Assembly (NCBI GenBank): GCA_019914945.1
Contig: CM034109.1
Span: 2,604,001-2,668,000 of the forward strand
DNA: 64,000 nucleotides
Direction of reading: 5' to 3'
DNA from: Typha latifolia
Taxonomy: Eukaryota > Streptophyta > Magnoliopsida > Poales > Typhaceae
Position numbers and translations under genes: made by a program. Below the pieces are notes generated by a model. The model had not been told where the DNA came from. It ran no database searches and worked only from the letters and a program-made list of their open reading frames with translations. Position 1 is the stretch's first letter, and each line of letters begins with the position of its first letter. This document shows positions 34,563 to 46,500 of this stretch, piece by piece.

Positions 34563-37500
34563 ATGGCCGCCACCGGTGTACACATTTCCCCTTTAAAGAG
34601 ATTAGAGTTTTCAGACCAATGCTTAATCTCTCCTAGGTTTCAAACCTCTCTCCAAAACCGTCGCTCCCTTCTCTTCCGGAAGCCCTCGGTTGGTGTCACC
34701 CGCGTTGTGAATTTCTACCGTCTCAAGACCCAGGTTGGCTTTTGCTCGATTTCTTACTTCGCATACCTTAAATATGGGATCTTGCGGGGGCCCAACTTGT
34801 TCGATACTGTTTATTTGGTTGTTCTACTAAGTTTCGCTTGTAAAATGATCATTTTTACATGCTTTTTTAATATAAGCTTTTCAGTGGGACTTGGAGGCTA
34901 TGAATTCATAAGAACGATGTACTTTTTCTTGTTTGGTGCAGGCAGTTAGTAGCGACCGAGCAACAGCTTATGCGGACAAAGATGGAGGTAGTCAATTCTT
35001 ATTTTGGATTGATTATCATGTTTTTAAGTGTCCCTAGAATTGCAATTTGCATTTACATTGGAGTTTGACTCACTGATCGGGTTTCTGATTGTTCCTAATT
35101 TGGGAATATAACGGAGGACGGAGCACTGATTGTGGGTTTGATGTCGAGGCGGTTATTATTCTTGGATGACTTTATTGATGCACATTATCCTACTGAGTGA
35201 TTTCCACTGGATTTTGATTAGTTCAGAATCATTGGCCATCATCTGCCATGCATTTCCCTTGGTTTTCCGAAGAAAATCAGTATGCCCAGTGCATTGATCA
35301 TTCAATCATCCTTGAATTGTAGGTCTATATGTTTCCTAAGTTCTAAGCAAGAAGTAGTTTTGTGTATGTCAATGCATATGTATAGTGTATCAACCATGTC
35401 AAGAAAAAGAATCTTCATTATATATTAAAGAGCTACATTTCTTAAAGAAATAAAATAGGAAACCATTTTGTTGCATATCTCTCTTGATTGTTTTATCGCT
35501 GAGCACAGTATTACAAGAGTTGAAATGGTAAATCATTATTGCTTAATTCTTTTCAATTTCTGTATTCAGTGCAACGACCTTGGAAAATAAGTGATGCTAG
35601 GCTTGTGCTTGAAGATGGTTCTGTCTGGAGAGCTAAGTCCTTTGGTGCTTCAGGAACCCAAGTTGGGGAAGTAGTTTTCAATACATCGTTGACAGGGTAA
35701 ACTATGCCTTCTTTTGCATTTTGCAATATTATTGGTTGTAACATAATTCATATCTGTGTAACCGCTCTTCCACAATCAATTTGTCACTGCATGGATAATT
35801 AGTTACATTAGAAAATGTCTCTTAATCTCCTTTCATGCCACAGGTCCATTTTACTTGTTAATTGAAAATGTGTTTACTTTTTAACTGTTAAATGCCATTA
35901 TTGATATCTAATATGATTCTTTCACTTTTGTATCACTGTCCTCTGGTAATCATATCCAGATCAATCAGATCTTCATTTGCTGCTAAGTTACTAGTACTTT
36001 CTAAGCCTGGGAACTTGTAAATTTCTTATATATTGTTTGGAATGCATTCAAGTGTTCCTTTATTCTTAATTCCCAAAGCTAGGTTAGATATCAGGAGACT
36101 TAGCAAAACATTACAATGATCTTGAAGAATCAAAATTGTTGTAATTGAGGTCACAAACTTACTTATACTATTTCTGTAACTACAAATAACTTCACTAGAA
36201 TGCTGGTACAGAGATTGTGTGGAAGAGGAATACTTGCACATGCATAATAGTAATTAGTAAATACTGCACATGCTCATATACATAAGAGGTGAATTTTGAA
36301 AGAAGAATATATTAACTTCCCTTTCTGCTTCTACTTCTAATATCAGGGATGATGCTTGATGTAGGTCATTTTGTAAAGTTCGTAAGAAAGAAAGATGCTT
36401 ATCCTTTTCTACTCTTACATAGAGTAAGGTTCTTGCCATCGTGGTGACACATGAAATCAAGCCACTTGAGCTCCATTCTTCATTATAGAATATGCCATTT
36501 TAGCATGCAGCAGGATATCTAAAAAGAGCAAGTAAGAACAGAAGTTTTAAGATCCATTTGTTAATGATGGACATTTTGAGAATATATGTTTTAGCCAATA
36601 AACATCACAATTCTAGGTATTTCTGGCCTCAAATATTTCTTCATAGAGATAGAGATCATGGAATTCTTTCAACCAATTAATTTGATTGCCCATGAAACAT
36701 GGTTGAAACTATAAGATATGGATGTGACACAATTCAGATACACCAATATGACAAATCTTGAAAAACAAGGATGCAATATGCTAACAATACATTGTGTATA
36801 TAGTCATATACTATATCTATAGATATTATATAGATATAAGCCTCTACAAAAAGTATACCTTTAAGTGCTCTAAGTGCTTGCATGTTTTTATATATTTATA
36901 TTTTTGTAACATGTGATGGTACATTTCTAAGCACATCGGCAATTTATTCATTAAATTTCATCATTTGCACCAAATTGTTAATTACTAATATTGAATGCAA
37001 AGAAGAGAAGTTTGATTATTAAATCATGAGTGCATTGATTTTTAGAAGTTCCTATATGATTTTTTTTTCTTTTGTATCTGGAAAGGTATGATATAAGAAA
37101 CATGAAGTTTACATTGAATTCCAGTTTTCAGCTTTCCTTGTAGATTGCTAATTAAAGATTTCTAGTGATCTGATGATGCAGTTGAACTTTGTTCAAAGAT
37201 CTTGAAAGCTTGTTATCTGATTTCAAATGCGTCATTAGTAGCCGTTCCTCTATCTTCATATATAAGTTGTAATATTCTTTGTTCAGTAAAGGCTTTTCTT
37301 TTAAGTGTTTGTGTAGGTTTGTGGCTTCTGTATTTTATATGTATGGATCATCTTCTTGTAAATATGAAAGTTTCCTACAAAAGTTTCTAAATTTATGCTA
37401 CCTTCTGAGGGTAAAATTCTCACCTTAATCATATTGTGGCAGGTATCAGGAAATTTTGACAGACCCTAGCTATGCTGGCCAATTTGTTTTAATGACCAAC

Positions 37501-40500
37501 CCACATATTGGAAATACTGGGGTTAATCCTGGTAATGCACTCATATTTTTTGTGGAAGCTAAGTTTGGGACAAAGAACCAATTTTATCTTGGCATTCAAG
37601 TGTATAGAATTGAGTGTGGAAATTATTATTTTGCAGATGATGAAGAATCAAATCAATGCTTTCTTGCAGGCCTTGTAGTAAGAAGTCTGAGTATATGGTA
37701 CATTGCACTTTGATAACCTACTAGATAGAATTTGAGAAAAACAATTTGTTGGGCTTCCAGAACTGTTTTCTACTAGTTGATATTCTTTTATCTTAAGTAA
37801 TCATTCTTCGCTGCAGCACTTCAAATTGGCGATGCACAGAAACACTTAGTGAGTACTTGGCAAAGAGGAATATTATGGGCATATGTGAGTGATAATACCT
37901 GACCACATAGTTCTTATATTAAGATGTGGCCCCATAATTTTACTTGTTCAATGATTCCCTGTCATTGTCCACAGATGACGTAGATACACGGGCAATAACA
38001 CGCAGGCTGAGGCAAGATGGCAGCCTTATTGGAGTCCTAAGTACTGAAGAATCTCTAACAGATGAAGACTTGCTAGAAATGGCCCACAAATGGAAAATTG
38101 TTGGTATATTCTTGTCTTGTGCATTGCACCTTCCTGATGACCAATTTGACTTTGTCTTTTATGATTTATGACTCTGATATTGTCTCTATTAGGTTAATTA
38201 AAAATGATGATTTCCCATTGGAAAAGTCAGACTAACACATCAAGTAGTAGCAACTATGATGATTTTGCATTGGAAAAATTGGGCTAAGTGCGTAACACAT
38301 CAAGAAGTAGAAACTATTTGCTTGGGGACCGTTGTTTTACATGCCTAGTTCAGCATTCTTGTACAAGTTATTGCCTAGGTTGTAAACCAAGACTCAGCTT
38401 TAGCCTATTGTTCTAGGTTGTCACCTAACAAGTCAACTTTTTGAGCTACTCGCCAGAAGTCAAACCAACAAGGTTGTCTAGGATCTATCTAAGAAATCAT
38501 TTCGTTGGCAATCCATGATAGTTCACCATAGTTTTTCTTTTCCGTCAGCGGTTGAAGTATGTTTCTAAATTAGTTTTTGAGTTTACTGGATGTTGAACAA
38601 TAATGGTGGTGGAATTTTTACACTATGGTTATTATTTTATAATGCTGTATGCAACAGAAAATTTTGACTTTGTTTTGTAGGTGTTGATCTGATAAGTGGT
38701 GTATCCTGTGATGCTCCTTATGAATGGTCAGACAAGACTGATTCAGAATGGGAGTTTAAGAACGATCAAAGTGTCTCTAACAGTTTTAATGTTAGTACCT
38801 TGACTTCTCTAACAAGGACCTTCTAATAAATTAGAACATGTATTTAATTCTCCTTCATTTCATCTTGTAGGTTGTTGCATATGATTTTGGAATCAAGCAT
38901 AATATTTTGAGGCGCTTGACATCATATGGTTGCAAAATAACTGTTGTTCCTTCAAATTGGCCTGCTTCAGAAACATTGAAGATAAAACCTGATGGAGTTC
39001 TTTTCAGCAATGGTCCAGGAGACCCTTCTGCTGTCCCATATGCTGTAGAAACAGTAAAAGAAATAATTGGGAAAGTTCCTGTTTTCGGAATCTGCATGGG
39101 CCACCAGTTGATTGGGCAGGCACTGGGTGGCAAGACTTTTAAGATGAAGTTTGGTCATCATGGGGGGAACCACCCAGTTTGCGACCTTCGAACTGGACGG
39201 GTTGATATAAGTGCACAGGTTTGTATATAGTCGAAATTCACTTTGTTTATTGTAACTTTTTATGCAAGGTTCACTGCAGCTGCATGTTTGTTTAGAGCAT
39301 GTATGACTTCACTATAATCATTTCTTAGTGTGGCAACCTAAATATCTCAGTTAAGAGAAAAATTACTAGAGGAATCTAACTCTCAGTATGGCAACCAAAG
39401 TATTTAATTTCATAAGTAGTAGTGAGGTGATATTGAGAGTGACTCCTTCAGAATGCATCCATCTTATAGTATCATAAGTATTGTTGAATAATCTTAGGCA
39501 TATATTATGAGAAGATCAACTCTCTGACTACACTTCCCAGATCATTATCTGTTTTTGATTCATATTTTTGCATAAGGAATACCAATTTATCATTCCTGGG
39601 TCTTAAAGTGGCATTGAACCTCTTTAGCAAGTCAATTTTAGTTTTTATTTCTTAAGTATCACGTGATAGTTCTTGAGAGAGTGACCTTTCTGGATTAACA
39701 TGCTATTCATCTTGCAGAACCATAACTATGCCGTGGACCCTAATTCACTTCCAGATGGTGCTGAAGTAACACATATAAATTTGAATGATAATAGTTGTGC
39801 TGGCCTTGCTTTCCCCAAGCTAAACCTTATGTCTCTTCAGTATCATCCAGAGTCCTCTCCTGGGCCACATGATTCTGATTCTGGTATGTTTTCCTTTAGG
39901 CTTTTTGTCAAATGCCTGTTCATTTTGATACATCGGTTGCTGATTTGTATTTGTATTCATTATCTACCTTTATTTTCAAGTGCTACATTTTTTTTTGGTA
40001 TGTTTTTCCTTTAAACTTGATTTCTCTTCCTTTCTCTTGTGATTCTCCTTTAGATGTTTCTTGGTAATCTCTTTTGTCTCATCGTTAGCTTTTGGACAAG
40101 GTGCAACATTATCTCAAACATAAGCAATATGCTTTGTATTTACAAACTTCTGTGACCTTTACATAAAATCTATATTTCACTGTATTGGCATCATTCTTCT
40201 TATTAATATTTTTACCTTGGATTAGTGGAGTCAACAAACACAATAATTAGATGACATTGACCTAGCTACAGATATTGCTTGAGAGGAATTAATGACTATA
40301 TCTTATGTGAAATCAGGCAAAAACCGCAAAACACAAACATAATTCACATTTAAAATTCATTATCTCAAAATAGTAGTTAGTCCTCTAAGAGAAACAACAG
40401 AACTCACTACACCCAGTAATTTCTAAATTCCACAAAAGAGAATGACATCAAGAAACCAATCAATTCCATGTTCTAATTTTATTAAAGTAATATGCTCATT

Positions 40501-43500
40501 TCTGGTGCCTACTGCCATTTCTCTTTTCCAAGTTGCAACTAAAAACATTGATGAGCTGATACATGCACCAAGTAATATGCTAATTTACTTCAGTGATATA
40601 TTTTCCAAGTAATGTGCCATTCAGCGCTGTTTACTTCACAAGTAATCTTTTCCAAGCAACAAAAGAGAATTGATACATTTACCAAGTAATGTGCTAATTT
40701 GTTACGATCCGATCTCCCCTCAAAAGGTTTAATCGTCTCGTGATTGGTTTTGGACAGAATTTGCATGAAACTTTCGAAGGATATTCTAGAGGATCTAGCC
40801 GTTAGATTTTGTTGAAATTTGGATATGTTGTTATTCTTGAAAAGAGCTTTCTAATGAATCTAAGATCTCAGGGTTTGGATGGCTAGACCTCAAGATATCG
40901 GCCGAATAATAACTGAAGGTCGGATGAATTCTAGCTTGTTAGTCCTTTAATGGCTAGATAAGTGCTAGGAGAACTCCTCTTTTAGAGTGAAAGGGGAGAA
41001 GTTACTGCAGAAGAGCGAGATTAGAAATTAGAGGAGGCCGTCCAAGGACTTGGGTGATGGAAGGAGGTGGGAGAGAGCGCTGGACTAGAGCAAAGAGGGA
41101 GATAGGGGCAGCAATGCCAATGCAATTATCAGATAAGCTCAAATTAGGGTTTCCTTCACATATTTATAGAGTCTCATTCTAGACCGACTTTGGTTTCACC
41201 AGACATCTCATGACTCGACTAAAACAATTTATTGACTAGTCTAGACTCAATTAACCAATTAACAAGTTGAGTCCATATTTAGCAAGTAGTTGAGTTTATG
41301 GCTCAACTAATAGGCAGCTGCCCAAAAATAATGCAAGAAATCAAACTAGATGAATAGGTTCATCCTAATGTACCCAACGTGCCGCGAATGGATCCAATCC
41401 GACTGAGTTGTATCACTCCACGCTTCCATACACTTTGACTTCAAGGTTTTAAATTTGGATAACGGTCCATAAAGTCGGATTCGGGCTTCCAAGTCGCCTC
41501 GTCCACCGTGCATTCGCACCACTCCACCAAAATCTCTGTCACTAACCTGCCTTGGATTCGAGTGTGTTGCTTGGCTAGGATCCGAGCTAGAATAAGGGTA
41601 TCCGCTTCGGATGTAGTCTCCTCTGGATCAACTCCTACTGGCTCGGGCAGAAAAGCTCCTACCGGCTCGGCTGGAGGAACTTGTGCCTTAAGGCTTGAGA
41701 CATAAAAAATTGGGTGGATCTGTGCCTTGGGTAGATCTAGTCGGTACGCCACAGTTCAATATGCTCCTCACCTGATATAGAATTTAGGAGCTAATTTCTG
41801 GTTAAGGATGAGTCTAATCGAGCTTTGCCGATATGGTTGGGTCTTGATGTAGACCCAATCCCCAACCACAAATGACCTGTCTTGGTGCTTTTGATCATAG
41901 ATCTCTCTCATTTGATTTTGGGCGGCCACTAGGTGCAACTTGAGTCTCCTTAACATTTCATCTTGGCCTTGTAAAACCTCATCAACCTCGGTTTGGTCGG
42001 CTTGGGCTGATGGCAAATAATTGGGCAGGGTCGGGGGCGGTCGACCATAGACGGCCTCGAACGGGGTTATGTCAATAGCCAAGTGGAAGGCTGTATTATA
42101 TGACCATTCCGCCCATGGCAAATAGGCTAACCATTGCCGCAGTCGATATCCCACGAAGCACCACAAGTATTGCTCAAAGCATCGGTTCAGCACTTCAGTT
42201 TGGCCGTCCATCTTAGGATGGTATGATGAACTCATACAAAAAGTCTCTTGTAGAGCGAAAATTTCTGTCAAAATTGACTAACAAATATAGGGTCACGATA
42301 TGAAACAATCGATTTTAGCATACCATGCATTTTGGCCACATCATGCACATAAATCTCCGCGACCTTAGCCGTTTAGGGATGTGCTAATGCCGAAAAGTGG
42401 GCATATTTGCTGAGGCGGTCCACCACCACCATGATCACCGAATGACCTTTGGCCTTAGGTAGACCGTCGATGAAGTCCATGGCGACATCCTCCCAAACCT
42501 GCTCGGGAATCAGAAGCGGTTGAAGCAAGCCGACGGGTTTAGCCAATTCGGTCTTCGCTCTTTGGCACACCTCGCAAGCCCGGACATAGGCTTACACATC
42601 CTTCTTCATTTCAGCCCATGTGCAACTCTGGTGCAACCATTTATAGGTGCGCAACACTTCAATTGTCTCGGCAGAGGGAACTCGAGCCTTAAGGCTTGAG
42701 ACATGAAAAACTAGATGTATCCGCGCCTCAGGTAAGTCTAGACGGTACGCCATGGGTCTAATCCTCTCGGTCATCTAATAAGGTCCATAGAATTTTGGAG
42801 CCAACTTCTGATTAGAAATAAGTTTAACCGAGCTTTTGCCGATATGGTTGGAGCTTGATGTAGACCCAATCCCCAATCGAGTAGGACCTCTCATGGTGCT
42901 GGTGGTCATAGACTTGCTTCATTTGGTTCTAGGCAGCTGCTAGGTGCATCTTGAGTCTCAATATCTCATCACGATCTCGCAAAACCGCATTCACCTCAGT
43001 TTGGTCGGCTCGGGCCGATGGCAGCCGCTTCCACTCAGCCATTAGCATGACTCCGTTCGAGGCCGTCTATGGTCAGTCGCCTCCGACCTTGCCCATAGCA
43101 AATAAGACAGCCATTGCCGTGGTCGCTCGCCTACAAAGCACCGTAAGAGTTCCTCTAAGCATCGGTTCAGCATCTCGAATTGGTCATCCGTTTGAGGATG
43201 ATAAGCTGAACTCATACGGAAGGTAGTCCCTTGGAGAGCAAAGAATTTCTACTAAAATTGACTCACAAATATAGTATCATGATCTGAAATAATTGACTTT
43301 GACATACCATGCATTTTGGCCACGTCACGCACATAAACCTCTGCAACCTTCTTTGCCGTGTAGGGATGCGCCAAGACTGAAAAATGTGCATACATGCTGA
43401 GGCAATCCACCACCACCATGATTACCGAATAACTTTTGGCCTTAGGTAGATCGTTAATAAAGTCCATGGCGACGTTCTCCCAAACCTTCTTTGGAATCGG

Positions 43501-46500
43501 AAGCGGTTGTAGCAAGCCAGCGGGTTTAGTCAATTCCGTCTTCGCACTTTGACACACCTTGACGTAGGCTTGCACATCCTTCTTCATTCCAACCCATGTA
43601 CAACTCTGGTTTAGCCGTTTATAGGTGCGCTACACCCTCTCATGTCTAGCCATAGGGGGTGTCATGGAAGTGGCGCGCTAACTCCATGCGCAAGCGTCGA
43701 TTGGCTAGAACGACCACCTTACCACGGTCCACTATAAGTTCGTCTTTCACCAAAACTTCTTGCATTTTGCTGGAATCTGCAGCAAGGTTGTCCATCATCC
43801 TCATGGTGTCGGGATCCTTCTTGTAGGCCTCCCATAGCTATTGGAAAAATGGGAAAACCGGTGTCGAAATTGCTGTCAACTCGGTTGGATTTGGATGCCT
43901 TGATAAAGCATCGGCGGCGCTGTTTCCGGTCCTCCTTTTGTACACTAACTCATAGTTATATCCAAGTAGCTTGAACATCCATCTTTGTTGGGTTTGTATA
44001 TGTATGAGTTGTCCAAGGAGGTATGGCAAACTCCTTTAATCGGTACGGATTGTGAAGCGACGCCTGATGAGATACGACTTTTATTTGGTGATCGCATGGA
44101 TGATGGTGAGCATCTCCTTTTTGTAGGTAGATAGTAGCTGTGAACGCACCGAAAGAGTCTTGCTCATGTAGGCCACGTGTCTGCCTTCTTGCATCAAAAC
44201 AGCCCCAGGTACCGTCCGGAGATGTTGCATGTGCTCCTCTCACGTACAGATGTATACCAAGATGTCATCAAAGAATCAGCACATATTGCCTCAAATGAGG
44301 CCTAAAGATGTTATTCATTAAGCTCTGAAAGGTGGTGGGAGCATTGGTAAGACCAAAGGGTATAACGAGGAACTCGTAATGCCCATTCTTGGAGTCGTCT
44401 CGTCGGCGAAAGTATGAAGGGAGAGCTCGGCTTGGACATCAAGTGGGCTGACCTCTTCGTCTTGGCCACCTTCCTCCTCTTGCTACTCTAGATCTTCTAC
44501 GGGATCATCCTTGATCGTCTCCTCCATGAGCATGATGGCAGCGGGCTATTTATTGCATTTGTGGCTCAGTACGAAGCGCTGGTCACAATAAAAGCATAGG
44601 CCTTGTGAGCGTCGATATTCGATCTCTGCTGGTGTGAGGCGTCGGCCCATCATCCGTAGTTGTCCCCTAGGTTTAGGGGTTGTTTGTGGTGGGGGTGGCC
44701 GATTGGGGTTTGGCCGAACCCACCCCGAACGCGCAACACTCGAGACCGGCGGTCTAGGGATGTAGCACATGTCGTTAGTGGTCCACGCTGGTTGGTGAGT
44801 CTCTTTCAACTCTCGTATCTTCTTTTCCATCATTTGAGCTGCTAAGAAGGCTTCCAACAAGGTAGTAGGATGAGTCGCCTTGACTTCCGCTTAGATAACA
44901 CAGTGAAGCCCGGAGACGAAGGTGCTTTTAAGAACAGAGTCTGACCACCTGTGGACTCGATTGCTAATTCTTTCAAACTCCTCTTGATAGGCTCTTATAC
45001 AGGTCTTTTGGGTTAGTTTCGTCAAAGTGGCTTGGAGTCTTTATAGTCGGAGGGTCTGAAACGCACACAAAGTGCATCGAAAAACTCCTCCCGAGTAGTG
45101 AAGGCATGTGTGCGATGTGCTGCTTGAAACCACCTCATCGCTACATTTTCAAGGTGGAATGAGGCTAGGAGCACCTTTTGGTGGGCAGGTGTCCCTTGAT
45201 AGGTGAAAAATTGCTCTGCCCTCTAGATCCAATCCAAACGGGTCGCCTCTGCTAAATTTAGGAAAATCAACTCGAATGGTTCGGGGTTGTAGCACTTGAT
45301 CATGTCCGTTGTTGCATCCTCGATGAAATGGCTCATGTTGCTGGACTCTTGATTAATATGGGGGCTCCTCCCACTCCTCCCAAGGTTCCTCCTCTGGGTA
45401 TGGGGCCATGGGAGCCCTCGGATGCAAGGGTGGCAATTTGGTGCGGCGCTCTTACGGTTCGGCGCGTTGCTGCCATGGTGCTGCTAAGATCGGTTCTTGC
45501 TAGATTTGATTCTATGGTAAGGGACGCTCATCTGGTCTTCGATGATGATCACGAGGGAGCCGGTGTCGATCTAGTTGAACTAGTGCTGGTGGAGGAGCCG
45601 CAAAAGCCGTAGCCATCGCCGGTTTTTCCGCGGGCGCGAGTGGATCCAAATCTGTGGGTGTGCTGTTTCTAGCCGGCGTGCTCCCTTGTTGGTTAGTCCT
45701 GGAGGTGGTAGGTTCTGGTATATGTCTTGGTAGTCTACGATTTATGTCAGCGAGAGTTGCTTGCATATTGCTGCCATCGCCTGCGCCATGGAAGCCATGG
45801 CTTGTGGTAGATCAGCAAGGCTCTCCATGGGATCAAGCAGATGTGGTGGAGATGGCGACCTTGGGGGGTGTAGTGTGCTCCATCTCCATAGTTTGCTCCA
45901 TTGCTTGCGATGTTTGTTCCGCTTGTTTAGCCGCTCTTGATCTCGTGGTAGTTATGATGGTCTGAGGAACGGTGGCTTTGATACCAAATGTTACAATCCG
46001 ATCTCCCCTTGAAAGGTTTAATCGTCTCGCGACTGTTTCTGGACAGAATTTGCACGGAACTTTCGAAGGATATTCCGGAGGATCTAGCAATTAGATTTTG
46101 TTGAAATTTGGATATGTTGTTGCTCTTAAAGAGAGCTTTCCAACAAATTCAAGATCTTAGGATTTGGATGGCTAGATCTTGAGATGTCGACCAAATAGTA
46201 ACTGAAGGTCGGATGAATCCTAGCTTGTTAGCCCTTCAATGGCTAGATAGGTGCTAGGAAAACTCCTCTTTTAGAGTGAAAGGGGAGAAGTTACTGTAGA
46301 AGAGAGGGATTGGGAGTTAGAGGAGGCCGTCCAAAGACTTGGGCGGTGGAAGAAAGGAGGTGGAAAAGGGCGCTGATGGCTAGAGCAAGTAGGAGGGAGA
46401 TAGGGGCAGCAATGCAAATGCAATTAACAAATTATATCAAATTAGAGTTTTCTCTACATATTTATAGAGGCTCACCATATTGATCAACTAACTCAACTCG

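Noticed and set aside
38855..39173. Two minus-strand open frames
   Set aside because: They are antisense shadows of CARA exon 9, whose plus-strand frame has the amidotransferase motifs.
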